64,000 nt of DNA from DATBGE01 sp036558125 (GTDB lineage Bacteria; Gemmatimonadota; Gemmatimonadetes; Gemmatimonadales; GWC2-71-9). Location: the NCBI GenBank assembly GCA_036558125.1, contig DATBGE010000082.1, positions 62,001-126,000 of the forward strand, in the 5' to 3' direction. The translations under genes and the position numbers were made by a program. Of this stretch, positions 36,333 to 44,119 are shown one piece after another (within the stretch, counting starts at the first letter, position 1; every line of letters starts with the position of its first letter). The notes under the pieces were generated by a model. That model did not search any database and was not told where the DNA came from. It worked only from the letters and a program-made list of their open reading frames with translations.

Positions 36333-37064
36333 GTGGAGCTTCGCGGCCGAGTAGCGCTGGTAACCGGAGGCGGCCGTCGGGTTGGGCGAGCCATCGCCAA
36401 AGGTGTGGCCGATCGCGGAGCCATCCTCGCCATTCACTACAACGAATCGGCCAAAGGCGCGGAGGAACTGCAGAAAGAGATTGGCTCGGCGGGGGGAACT
36501 GCCGAGATCTTCCAGGCCGACCTGTCCAACCCCGAAGCGGCAAAGGCGCTGCCTGCTCACGTGGCCAAGCGATTCGGTCGCCTCGACATTCTCGTCAACT
36601 CAGCCGGCATCATGAAGTCGGCGACAGTCGAGGATACTACGGCGGAGTTGTGGGACGAGACGATGGCCGTCAACCTCCGTTCGGCCTTTTTCACCGTGCA
36701 GGGCGCCCTGCCGTGGCTCAGACCGGCAAAGGGGAAGGTCGTGAACCTTGCCGATGTCGGCGGTCTGGAGCCTTGGCCTCGGTACTCGGCACACTGTGTA
36801 AGCAAGGCGGGTGTCGTCATGCTGACCAAGGTTCTCGCCCGGGCGCTCGCACCGGATATCACGGTCAACGCCATCGCTCCCGGCGCTGTGCTCCCGCCCG
36901 ACGATTGGGGCAAAGACGCTCTCGATCACCTGGCTTCGACCACTCCCCTCAAGAGACTCGGGTCGCCGCAGGACGTCCTCTCTGCCGTGCTGTATCTTCT
37001 CGAAGGTGGAGACTACGTGACGGGCCAGATCCTGGTAGTGGATGGAGGAAGACTGATCCGGTGA
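36333..37064 (+). CDS. pteridine-reductase-like short-chain dehydrogenase with altered active site
   Basis: The 243-residue protein has the motif TGGGRRVGRAIA (TG-x3-R-x-G), which is typical of pteridine reductases and FolM-like dehydrogenases. The residue at the usual Ser position is Asp141 (NLADVGG), also seen in that group. The Tyr of the Tyr-x3-Lys motif appears to be replaced by His154 in HCVSK (CAC codon), although a Tyr lies three residues earlier. Activity may be changed or lost. It starts with GTG 3 bp after the previous gene and overlaps the next by GTGA. Confidence 0.85.
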   Translation: MELRGRVALVTGGGRRVGRAIAKGVADRGAILAIHYNESAKGAEELQKEIGSAGGTAEIFQADLSNPEAAKALPAHVAKRFGRLDILVNSAGIMKSATVEDTTAELWDETMAVNLRSAFFTVQGALPWLRPAKGKVVNLADVGGLEPWPRYSAHCVSKAGVVMLTKVLARALAPDITVNAIAPGAVLPPDDWGKDALDHLASTTPLKRLGSPQDVLSAVLYLLEGGDYVTGQILVVDGGRLIR

Positions 37065-37804
37065 CCGTGCTGCAGCTGGACGAGATTGTCATCGTCGGCG
37101 GCGGCTGCTACGGGACCTTCTACACACGCCAGTTGATCGAGGCGACGAAACGAGGCAAGGTCGAGTTTCGCCGGCTTTTGGTGGTGGATCGAAACCCGGA
37201 ATGCCAGGCGGCCCCCGATCTGGTTGGAGATCCGAGCCGCCAACTCGTGGTCGAGAACTGGGACATCTTTTTCGACGGCTACTTGGGTGCGGCCGCCGAG
37301 CCGCGCAGCCGCCGAGCCGACGAGCCGCGAAGCGTCATCGTCCCCTCACCACTGATGCCTCACCTCATGTATCAGTGGCTGCTGCGGAGGGCGCGGGAAC
37401 GGTGGCCCGCCAGAGTCGTGGAATCCCGCCCGCTGTCAGAAGGGCCGGGCACGCCGTACGACGTCAGCTCGCCCGATCTGGTCAGGTACGTGTCGTTCGC
37501 CGACTGGATCTGCCCCACGCATTGTACCGAGCCGAGCCGTTGCCCGATTATCCGGGGCCCCCGCACCTGGGAGATGAGAGACGCGATCAAGGACCTCGCG
37601 GCGCGGCTCCGGATGCCGGCCCCGATTCTGTTCGAATGCCGGCACCAGGTCTTCGCGGTAGGTAGCTTCTCGGTCGCGGAGGTGGTGGCGGGCGATCGGG
37701 TGGTCGCGGAGGCGGGGAAGAGGGGAGAGGAAACCGATCTGCTGGTTGGGACCGTTTCTGCCTGCCATGGTGCGCTCAACCTGCTCCACCTCGGCCCGGT
37801 CTGA
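37061..37804 (+). CDS. Rossmann-fold protein with a cysteine cluster, function unknown
   Basis: The 247-residue protein starts VLQLDEIVIVGGGCYGTFYT, a clear dinucleotide-binding loop (GGGCYG). About two thirds along it has the cluster CPTHCTEPSRC (C-x3-C-x5-C), followed by RGPRTWEMRDAI. The N-terminal motif suggests FAD or NAD binding, and the cysteines suggest an Fe-S cluster or zinc. It is translationally coupled (GTGA) to the two dehydrogenases upstream, so it might be an electron-transfer partner. I cannot name a family. Confidence 0.75.
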   Translation: MTVLQLDEIVIVGGGCYGTFYTRQLIEATKRGKVEFRRLLVVDRNPECQAAPDLVGDPSRQLVVENWDIFFDGYLGAAAEPRSRRADEPRSVIVPSPLMPHLMYQWLLRRARERWPARVVESRPLSEGPGTPYDVSSPDLVRYVSFADWICPTHCTEPSRCPIIRGPRTWEMRDAIKDLAARLRMPAPILFECRHQVFAVGSFSVAEVVAGDRVVAEAGKRGEETDLLVGTVSACHGALNLLHLGPV

Positions 37805-37924
37805 GAGGGCTTCACGACATTTGTATATTTCATTGGGCGGCTGGCGTTCCGCCGGCCGTCATGGCCGTAACCCCAGGTTGGTAGCGGACTTTGCGGGTTG
37901 GGATCAAGGATACGGATAGTTAAA

Positions 37925-38878
37925 ATGGCTCAGAACTCATTCGACTTCGACACCATCATCGTTGGCGCCGGACCGGCCGGCCTCACCGCGGGAATGTACG
38001 CGGGGCGGGGCATGCTCAAGGCGATCATCCTCGAGAGCAGGATCCCCGGCGGGGAACTGCTCAACACGGAGAAGATCGAGGACTACCCGGGATTCGAGTC
38101 GATTCTGGGTCGGGACCTCGCCCAGAAGATGGCGGCCCACGCCGTGAAGTTCGGGACCAGCATCGTGCAGGAGACGGTGATCGGAATTCACCGCCAGTCC
38201 GACGGTAATTTCGAGGTGAAGACGGAGGAAGGGACCGTGTTCCGGGCCCCGACCGTGATTCTGACTGCGGGCGGCACGCCTACCAAGCTGGGAGTTCCCG
38301 GTGAGATGGAATACGCCGGTCGTGGGGTCTCTTATTGTGCGGTCTGTGACGGCGCCTTCTTCAAGGGAGACACCGTCGCCGTGGTTGGCGGCGGTGATGC
38401 GGCGGTCGAAGAGGCCGACTATCTCACCCGGTATGCCGCCAAGGTGTACCTGATTCACCGCCGGGATGAGTTTCGGGCCTCGAAGATTCTCCAAGAGCGG
38501 CTCTTCGCCAATCCCAAGATCGAGGTCATTTGGAATACGAAGGTCGAAGAGCTGGTGGGAGACATGAATGGGTTGAAGCATCTGGTCCTGGAAGACACCG
38601 TGACCGGCGCACGCTCGGAGCTGGCCGCCCAGGGGTGCTTCATCTTCATCGGATTCCGGCCCAACTCGGCCCTGATTCAGGAGCACTTCGCCCACGATGC
38701 CGGCGGCTACGTCATTACCGACGACCGGATGATGACCTCCATTCCGGGCCTCTTCGCGGCCGGCGACCTGCGGGTTCAGCTGACTCGCCAGATCACGACG
38801 GCCGTGGGCGACGCGACGACAGCCGCGATCGCGGTCGAGAAGTATCTCGCTGAACGGAGGAGCAGGGTCGGTGTCTGA
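37925..38878 (+). CDS. trxB: thioredoxin reductase
   Basis: The 317-residue flavoprotein has FAD-binding GAGPAGLTAGMY, the redox-active CAVC (Cys138 and Cys141), NADPH-binding GGGDAAVEEADYL and the C-terminal FAD motif FAAGDLR. It passes electrons from NADPH to thioredoxin, which can support the peroxiredoxin encoded at 5.7-6.2 kb. The start at 37925 (MAQNSFDFD) is the family start; a TTG at 37898 would only add nine residues. The 120 bp upstream show no other gene. It overlaps the next gene by 8 bp. Confidence 0.96.
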   Translation: MAQNSFDFDTIIVGAGPAGLTAGMYAGRGMLKAIILESRIPGGELLNTEKIEDYPGFESILGRDLAQKMAAHAVKFGTSIVQETVIGIHRQSDGNFEVKTEEGTVFRAPTVILTAGGTPTKLGVPGEMEYAGRGVSYCAVCDGAFFKGDTVAVVGGGDAAVEEADYLTRYAAKVYLIHRRDEFRASKILQERLFANPKIEVIWNTKVEELVGDMNGLKHLVLEDTVTGARSELAAQGCFIFIGFRPNSALIQEHFAHDAGGYVITDDRMMTSIPGLFAAGDLRVQLTRQITTAVGDATTAAIAVEKYLAERRSRVGV

Positions 38879-39518
38879 CCTGGAGATTGTCTCCCTTCCC
38901 AACGGGCAGTTCGCCGAGAACTGCTATCTCGTGGGTGAGCCATCCACCCGGCAGGCGGTCATCGTGGACCCGGGTGAAGAGCCCGGACTCTTCCTGGCCG
39001 AGCTCAACACCCGGGCCTGGACGCTGAACGCGATCTGGCTCACCCATGCTCACCTTGATCACATCATGGGGGTGGCCGCGATTCACGAAGCGACCGGCGC
39101 GCCGATCCACCTGCACCCCGCCGATCGCGCGCTCTACGACGCGCTGCCGCAGCAGGCCGAATGGCTCGGACTCAAGCTCGAGCGTCCGCCGGCGCCGCAG
39201 GCGGAATGGCATGATGGTCAGCCGATTGGCGTGGGCCGTCAGCTTTTCACCGTGCGTCACACTCCCGGCCACTCACCAGGCAGCGTGAGTTTCGTGGGGA
39301 ATGGTGCCGTGATCGGCGGCGACGTGCTCTTCAGCGGTTCGATCGGCCGTACCGATTTGCCGGGCGGGGACCTTTCGACCCTGCTCAGCAGCATCCAGTC
39401 GGTGTTCCTTGCCTTGCCTGACTCCACGATCATCTACAGTGGTCACGGTCCCGAAACTACGATCGGGGTCGAGCGGATGACGAATCCGTTTTTGACGGGA
39501 GTGTACCGGCTTGAATAA
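38871..39518 (+). CDS. metallo-beta-lactamase-fold hydrolase, glyoxalase-II-like
   Basis: The 215-residue enzyme has the two-metal motif THAHLDHIMG, then HTPGHSPGSVSF, a GGDVLFSGSIGR segment and a final GHGPETT. This is the common bacterial hydroxyacylglutathione-hydrolase-like family, which opens thioesters. The true substrate in bacteria without glutathione is unclear. It is cytoplasmic, starts at a GTG within the trxB end, and is probably co-expressed with it. Confidence 0.92.
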   Translation: MSDLEIVSLPNGQFAENCYLVGEPSTRQAVIVDPGEEPGLFLAELNTRAWTLNAIWLTHAHLDHIMGVAAIHEATGAPIHLHPADRALYDALPQQAEWLGLKLERPPAPQAEWHDGQPIGVGRQLFTVRHTPGHSPGSVSFVGNGAVIGGDVLFSGSIGRTDLPGGDLSTLLSSIQSVFLALPDSTIIYSGHGPETTIGVERMTNPFLTGVYRLE

Positions 39519-39732
39519 GGCGGGAAGGCGGACGGGCGGTCAGGCGGGAAGCGACGCCGCGGGAACGCTCGACGTTCTGCCGAGTCGTGTCTTTTCCCGC
39601 CTCCCCGCCTTACCGCCTGACCGCCTATGTAACCGCTGCGGTTTCGCAGTGCCGCGACCCCGGGCCCGGGGCTGCAAGAATCCCTGCCCCAACTGCGGCA
39701 CGGTTTACCCACTGGGCGACTGCTCGGACTGA
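39511..39732 (+). CDS. small zinc-ribbon protein with repeat-derived N-terminus
   Basis: The last 36 codons encode LCNRCGFAVPRPRARGC followed by CPNCGTVYPLGDCSD: a zinc ribbon with two CxxC knuckles and extra cysteines. I believe short proteins with this GTVYPLGDCSD ending occur as independent genes, though I cannot verify it. Upstream the frame runs into the 8-bp repeat array, with no ATG or GTG. The only in-frame canonical start is a TTG at 39511 inside the previous gene. The repeat may have replaced the original start. The stop lies 8 bp before the glycosyltransferase start. Confidence 0.55.
   Translation: MNKAGRRTGGQAGSDAAGTLDVLPSRVFSRLPALPPDRLCNRCGFAVPRPRARGCKNPCPNCGTVYPLGDCSD
39517..39626. 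repeat. two facing 8-bp repeat arrays (AAGGCGGG / CCGCCT)
   Basis: AAGGCGGG, AAGGCGGA, CGGGCGGT and CAGGCGGG (39517-39548) face TCCCGCCT, CCCCGCCT, TACCGCCT and GACCGCCT (39595-39626). The unit is nearly the same as at 32563-32698. The left array overlaps the preceding stop codon and the right one abuts the first cysteine codon of the zinc-ribbon gene. Confidence 0.87.
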
Positions 39733-39739
39733 TCCGCCA

Positions 39740-40999
39740 GTGACGGCGACGATTGCAGCACCTCGCGCCCACCAGGGCCTCTTTTCACCCGACGCGCCGC
39801 CGATCAATCTCGCTCGCACCAGCTTCCCGCCGCCGCTCCGTCCCAACGCTGGTTTCTCGGTTCTCGACATTACGAAGTACTTCGGCGAGAAAACCGGTGG
39901 GATTCGAACCTATCTGTTGGAGAAGGCGCGTTACGTCGAGGCGAACCCCGCCCTGCGGCAGGTTCTCGTAGTCCCGGGACCCGAGGACACTCTCACCGAA
40001 TCGAGCGGTGTGCGAGCGTACCGGCTGCGGGGTCCCCGGATTCCCACCGAAGAGGCGTACCGCTTCCTTCTCGCTACCCGAACCACGCGCCGGATTCTGA
40101 ACCACGAGCGGCCCGACATTGTCGAAGTCGGCAGTCCGTTCCTTGTCCCCTGGATTACCCGGCGGGCCAATCGTGATCTCGAGGCGCCGATGGTGTGGTT
40201 CTTCCACACCCATCTGCCGCGGATCATCGGCGGCGGCAGCTCGAGTGCGGCGGCCAGGGCGGCGACCGGGCTCACCTGGAGCTATTTCCGGCGACTGAAC
40301 CGCTTGTTCCGCGCGACACTCGTCGCCTCCGAGAGTCTGGCGCGGGAGCTGGAAGGCGAAGGAATCGAGCGAGTGTACCAGGTACCGCTCGGTGTTGACC
40401 TGGATCGCTTTCACCCTTCACGCCAGGCGGCACAGGCGGAGACTCGCCGGCGGCTGAAACTCCCCGACGGTCCGCTTGTGGTGTTCCTCGGCCGGTTGGC
40501 TCGGGAGAAGCAGCTCGATGTAGTGGTGCAGGCCTGGCCGGAGGTGGAACGCCGAACCGGCGCGACTCTCGTGCTGGTCGGCGACGGCCCCGCCCGACGG
40601 CGACTCGAGTCGCACAAGGCGCGCAGGGTTGTCTGGATTCCGTTCGTGACCGATCGCGATCTCGCCGCGGATCTGCTGGCCGCCGCAGATCTCTACGTTG
40701 CGCCCGGGCCAGCCGAGACCTTTGGCCTATCCGCTCTGGAGGCGATGGCGGCCGGCATCCCCGTGTTGTCGGTTGACCGGGGCGGCGTCGCTGATCGAAT
40801 CCGGGCCTCGGCCGCAGGCGCCCTGTACCCCGCGGGCGATTCGCACGCGCTCGCGCAGTCCGCGATTCACCTGTTGCAGGGCGACCTGAGATCCCTCAGA
40901 CAGACCGCTCGCCGCTACGCCGAGCAATACCACTCCTGGCCGGCGGCGTTCGGGCGGATTTTTGAGGTGTACCGGGAAGTGTTGAGAATTGCAAATTGA
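39740..40999 (+). CDS. GT4-type glycosyltransferase
   Basis: The 419-residue GT-B protein has an N-terminal acceptor domain (DITKYFGEKTGGIRTYL), a hinge and a C-terminal nucleotide-sugar domain with VVFLGRLAREKQLDVV and the EX7E-like block GPAETFGLSALEAMAAG. It is of the family 4 mannosyltransferase type, related to PimB/MgtA-like lipid glycosyltransferases. The GTG at 39740 is chosen as the first start after the zinc-ribbon stop. A flippase-like membrane protein follows. Glycosylation of a membrane lipid is a reasonable guess; the lipid could be the inositol lipid made by genes at 25.5-27.5 kb. Confidence 0.85.
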   Translation: MTATIAAPRAHQGLFSPDAPPINLARTSFPPPLRPNAGFSVLDITKYFGEKTGGIRTYLLEKARYVEANPALRQVLVVPGPEDTLTESSGVRAYRLRGPRIPTEEAYRFLLATRTTRRILNHERPDIVEVGSPFLVPWITRRANRDLEAPMVWFFHTHLPRIIGGGSSSAAARAATGLTWSYFRRLNRLFRATLVASESLARELEGEGIERVYQVPLGVDLDRFHPSRQAAQAETRRRLKLPDGPLVVFLGRLAREKQLDVVVQAWPEVERRTGATLVLVGDGPARRRLESHKARRVVWIPFVTDRDLAADLLAAADLYVAPGPAETFGLSALEAMAAGIPVLSVDRGGVADRIRASAAGALYPAGDSHALAQSAIHLLQGDLRSLRQTARRYAEQYHSWPAAFGRIFEVYREVLRIAN

Positions 41000-41108
41000 A
41001 AATTGCAAATTGAAAATTGGGGATGCGGCCCTTGCTGGATTGACAGGTGACCGTGCGTAGACCACAATCCCATCTCAATTTTCAATTTTCAATTTTCAAT
41101 TTTCAATC
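40982..41108. repeat. two facing 7-bp repeat arrays (TTGAAAA / TTCAATT)
   Basis: Six heptamers TTGAGAA, TTGCAAA, TTGAAAA, TTGCAAA, TTGAAAA and TTGGGGA (40982-41023) face CTCAATT, TTCAATT three times and TTCAATC (41074-41108). The left array encodes the last residues of the glycosyltransferase (LRIAN and stop). The right array directly precedes the frame of the flippase-like protein. The units are AT-rich in a very GC-rich genome. Confidence 0.9.
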
Positions 41109-41111
41109 CTT

Positions 41112-41984
41112 CTGTCCTCCCTCACCGCCTACCTCCTCTGTCTCGGCTGCGTCGCGGCCGATCTGGTAGCACGCTCCTTCCGGATCCAGTGGTTCCTTCG
41201 TGGGCTGGGCCATCCGATTCGATTTCGGCAGGCTTTCACGATCAATGTCTTCGGAGAAGCCGGCTGCACGCTCACGCCAATGCGTGTGGCGGGCGAACCG
41301 GCGCGACTGGCTGGGATGCTGCAGGCCGGGGCTCCCGCGACCGCGGCGTTCGTCGCGATTGCGGTCGAAGTGCTGGCGGCGTGGCCCGTGATCCTGCTAT
41401 TTGCCGCGATCCTTGGCTGGTGGTTCGCGCCTGACTGGCTGGCGCACGCATGGCCGGTGCTTCGCGCCTCGGTGCAACGGGCGAGCGGATGGGTGACTGC
41501 GGTCTTGGTAGTCACTTTGATGGCTGGCTGGTTCGCCGCCCGTTCCATTCGAACCGCCAGCCACCGGGTCCGCCGTCCATTGCGGCGGCTCGCCGTCTAC
41601 TGGCGGCGCATGCCCCGGTGGCCGATCGTCGCCAGCATCCCGTGCACCGTGATCAACTTGATTTCCCGTACCGCAATCCTGCCGCTCCTCGCTCTCACGC
41701 TTCCCAATCCACCGCCGGTCGGCGCACTGATCCTGGGCTCGTTCGGATTGCTCTATAGTCAGCTGGTCATTCCGACGCCAGCCGGGCTGGGGGCGGTGGA
41801 CCTGGGGCTGCTGGGTGGAGCGGCGGGCGAGTTGGGGGATGCCAACACACGAGTGCTGCTCGCCTGGCGGTTCTATACGGTCGGAATCGGCGCCATCATC
41901 GGTGTGGGACTGGCGCTCAGGATCTTCGGGCAGGCGGCGCTCAAACGGCTCTCCATCCTCGCCTTTCCTGAGGCAGGAAAGTAG
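41112..41984 (+). CDS. flippase-like membrane protein (lysylphosphatidylglycerol-synthase TM family)
   Basis: The frame is open from 41061 and encodes a family-like protein from 41112: SSLTAYLLCLGCVAADL, then QAFTINVFGEAGCTLTP, MRVAGEPARLAG, and later SQLVIPTPAGLGAVD. That is the conserved pattern of the flippase-like domain, with about seven helices. No ATG, GTG or TTG exists before Met at 41280, so a CTG at 41112 is the best start. Starting at 41280 would remove two helices. The 7-bp repeat ends 3 bp upstream, so the normal start may have been lost. It probably moves or uses a glycolipid made by the preceding glycosyltransferase. Confidence 0.75.
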   Translation: MSSLTAYLLCLGCVAADLVARSFRIQWFLRGLGHPIRFRQAFTINVFGEAGCTLTPMRVAGEPARLAGMLQAGAPATAAFVAIAVEVLAAWPVILLFAAILGWWFAPDWLAHAWPVLRASVQRASGWVTAVLVVTLMAGWFAARSIRTASHRVRRPLRRLAVYWRRMPRWPIVASIPCTVINLISRTAILPLLALTLPNPPPVGALILGSFGLLYSQLVIPTPAGLGAVDLGLLGGAAGELGDANTRVLLAWRFYTVGIGAIIGVGLALRIFGQAALKRLSILAFPEAGK

Positions 41985-42020
41985 AATCCCGGCACCTATC
42001 TCCGACCTGTGCCTGCCGAT

Positions 42021-43439
42021 ATGACGACCCGGATCGAAAAAGACCCGCTGGGTGAAAAAGCCGTTCCCTCTGGAGCGCTCTACGGGATCCAGACCCTTCG
42101 CGCGGCGGAAAACTTCCCCATCTCCGGCCTGCGGCCGCTTCCCGCATTTGTGGACGCCGTGGTCTGGATCAAGCGTTCGGCGGCGCTGACTCACAAAGAA
42201 ACCGGACGGCTCGACCCCAAACTCGCCGACGCAATCGTGCAGGCCGCAGATGAGGTGCTGAGCGGCAAACACCGTGATCAGTTCATCGTGGACGTGTACC
42301 AGGCGGGGGCCGGTACCAGCCATAACATGAACTGCAACGAGGTCCTGGCCAACCGCGCCAACGAGATACTGGGGCAAGCGCGAGGCAGCTACAGCCCGGT
42401 GCACCCCAATGATCACGTCAACATGGCACAGAGCACGAACGACGTGATTCCCACCGCGATGCGTCTCGCGGCTTTGGCGACTTTGCCCGGTTTACTCGGG
42501 GGCCTGGACGCCTTGGGGGACGCCCTCCTCGAGAAGGGCCACCAGTTCGATGGGGTGATCAAGTCGGGACGGACCCATCTCCAGGACGCGACTCCAATCC
42601 GGCTGGGCCAGGAATTCGCGGCCTATGGCCGCACGGTCCTTCGTCACCGGGAAAAGCTGGCTCAGGCCGCCGAGTGGCTTCGATCGCTCGGCATCGGTGG
42701 CACGGCGGTGGGAACCGGTCTCAATGCGGAGCCGGAATATCCCGGTCTCATGGTGAAGCACCTGCGGGCCGTCACCGGACTCGACCTCAAGGTGGGAGAG
42801 GACCGGGTGCAGCTCATGCAGTCCATGGGAGACATCGCAACCTTCAGCGGTGCGCTTCGGGCCTGGACGCTGGATCTCAACAAGATCGCCAACGACATCA
42901 GGCTGCTCGCGTCGGGACCGCGCACCGGTCTCGCGGAGATTCTGCTGCCCGCGGTCCAGCCGGGCTCCAGCATCATGCCCGGCAAGGTGAACCCATCCAT
43001 CGCCGAGATGGTGAACCAGGTCTGCTTCCAGGTCCTGGGGTTGGACACAACCATTGCGATGGCCGCCGAAGCGGGTCAGCTCGAGCTCAACGTCATGATG
43101 CCGGTGATGACCCACAATGTGGTCTTCGCGATGACCCTGCTGACCAATGCGGCGCATGTGTTCGCCGATCGCTGCATTCGCGGCATCGAAGCCGACGAAG
43201 CGCAATGCGCGCACTGGCTGGAGCGAAGCCCCGCCTTGGTGACGGCGCTGGCGCCCAAGATCGGCTACGCCGAGTCGGCCAAACTCGCGAAGGAAGCGGT
43301 GGCGTCCGGTCTCTCGGTGAAGGAACTGGTCGTGAAGAAGGGGCTGTTGAAGGGGAAGGAACTGGACGAAGTGCTCGACCTGCGCGCTATGACCGAGATC
43401 GGGGTGCCGGGAGGGAAAGGGCTGCCTGGTGGGGGGTGA
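42021..43439 (+). CDS. aspA: aspartate ammonia-lyase
   Basis: The 472-residue enzyme converts aspartate to fumarate and ammonia. It belongs to the fumarase/aspartase superfamily with the signature GSSIMPGKVNP, the substrate loop TSHNMNCNEVLANRANEI and SGRTHLQDATP. The TSHNMN sequence (rather than the GTQTNMN of fumarase C) favours aspartase. ATG at 42021 is chosen; a GTG at 42009 would add four residues. The C-terminus GGKGLPGGG ends against a large repeat block. Confidence 0.88.
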   Translation: MTTRIEKDPLGEKAVPSGALYGIQTLRAAENFPISGLRPLPAFVDAVVWIKRSAALTHKETGRLDPKLADAIVQAADEVLSGKHRDQFIVDVYQAGAGTSHNMNCNEVLANRANEILGQARGSYSPVHPNDHVNMAQSTNDVIPTAMRLAALATLPGLLGGLDALGDALLEKGHQFDGVIKSGRTHLQDATPIRLGQEFAAYGRTVLRHREKLAQAAEWLRSLGIGGTAVGTGLNAEPEYPGLMVKHLRAVTGLDLKVGEDRVQLMQSMGDIATFSGALRAWTLDLNKIANDIRLLASGPRTGLAEILLPAVQPGSSIMPGKVNPSIAEMVNQVCFQVLGLDTTIAMAAEAGQLELNVMMPVMTHNVVFAMTLLTNAAHVFADRCIRGIEADEAQCAHWLERSPALVTALAPKIGYAESAKLAKEAVASGLSVKELVVKKGLLKGKELDEVLDLRAMTEIGVPGGKGLPGGG

Positions 43440-43441
43440 GA

Positions 43442-43598
43442 AGTCGTGGGTCTTGGGTCATGGGTCTTGGGTGATGAATCATGAGTCGTGGGTCAGTCAG
43501 AACGCAGCCTACCCATCCAGAACCCAAGACCTCAGACCTCAGACCTCAGACCTCAGACCTCAGACCTTAGACCTAAGACCCACGACCCACGACCATTG
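43442..43598. repeat. two facing 7-bp arrays, the largest repeat block in the window
   Basis: Eight heptamers (AGTCGTG, GGTCTTG, GGTCATG, GGTCTTG, GGTGATG, AATCATG, AGTCGTG, GGTCAGT; 43442-43497) face eleven (ACCCAAG, ACCTCAG five times, ACCTTAG, ACCTAAG, ACCCACG twice, ACCATTG; 43522-43598) across a 24-bp loop. The arms are complementary in pattern (GGTCTTGGGT with ACCCAAGACC). It fills most of the 190-bp spacer between aspA and the Rrf2 gene. Confidence 0.93.
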
Positions 43599-43630
43599 CC
43601 CCCACTCGTACCCCCAGCAATATTCCGCCC

Positions 43631-44089
43631 ATGCGCATCACTACCTGGACCGAGTACAGCCTCATCATCGCGCTGCACCTCGCGCGTCGTGGGGCCTCTG
43701 GCGCGGGGCCGGTAGCGGCGCGGGAGATTGCGGAGGTCGAACGGCTGCCGGGTGACTACGTCGAACAGATATTGCTTCGGCTCCGCCGGGCGGGCCTGGT
43801 GGATTCGGTTCGTGGCGCGAAAGGCGGCTATCACCTCGCCAAGGAGCCCTCGGCGATCACGGTGCACGACATCATGAGCGCCTCCGAGCATCAGACCTTC
43901 GAGATGAACTGCGAGACCCACCAGGTCGAGGCCGAACGATGTAATCCCGCTTCGGCCTGTAGCATCAGGCCGGTGTGGCAGGCGCTGCAGCAGCGGGTAG
44001 ATGATCTGCTGTCCAGCATCTCCATCGCCGACCTGATGAAACAGGAATCGCAGGTCGTCGAGTTGGTCGGCATTTCGTCGCCAAGCTGA
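43631..44089 (+). CDS. Rrf2-family transcription regulator with three cysteines
   Basis: The 152-residue protein has an N-terminal winged helix (about 1-75, LLRLRRAGLVDSVRGAKGGY) and a C-terminal region with Cys94, Cys104 and Cys110 (C-x9-C-x5-C), a variant of the IscR spacing (C-x5-C-x5-C). It may bind a [2Fe-2S] cluster. Rrf2 proteins include IscR (Fe-S genes) and CymR (cysteine synthesis). Its position just upstream of cysM and the sulfur-carrier genes suggests control of this cysteine-synthesis operon. Confidence 0.9.
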   Translation: MRITTWTEYSLIIALHLARRGASGAGPVAAREIAEVERLPGDYVEQILLRLRRAGLVDSVRGAKGGYHLAKEPSAITVHDIMSASEHQTFEMNCETHQVEAERCNPASACSIRPVWQALQQRVDDLLSSISIADLMKQESQVVELVGISSPS

Positions 44090-44119
44090 TCGAACCAGGT
44101 AACGGTTCGTTCGCCACAA

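Noticed and set aside
37805..37924. Possible promoter or riboswitch before trxB
   Set aside because: A TATATT-like hexamer is present but no -35 at correct spacing and no conserved leader structure could be seen.
37925..38878. Possibility that the pyridine-nucleotide flavoprotein is the E3 subunit for the upstream 2-oxoacid dehydrogenase
   Set aside because: Length of 317 and the CAVC motif in the NADPH domain are thioredoxin reductase features; lipoamide dehydrogenase is about 460 residues with an N-terminal Cys pair. E3 must be elsewhere.
43442..43598. Tandem direct repeats that might be read as a CRISPR array
   Set aside because: Units are 7 bp with no spacers between them, arms are inverted, and no cas genes occur in the window.
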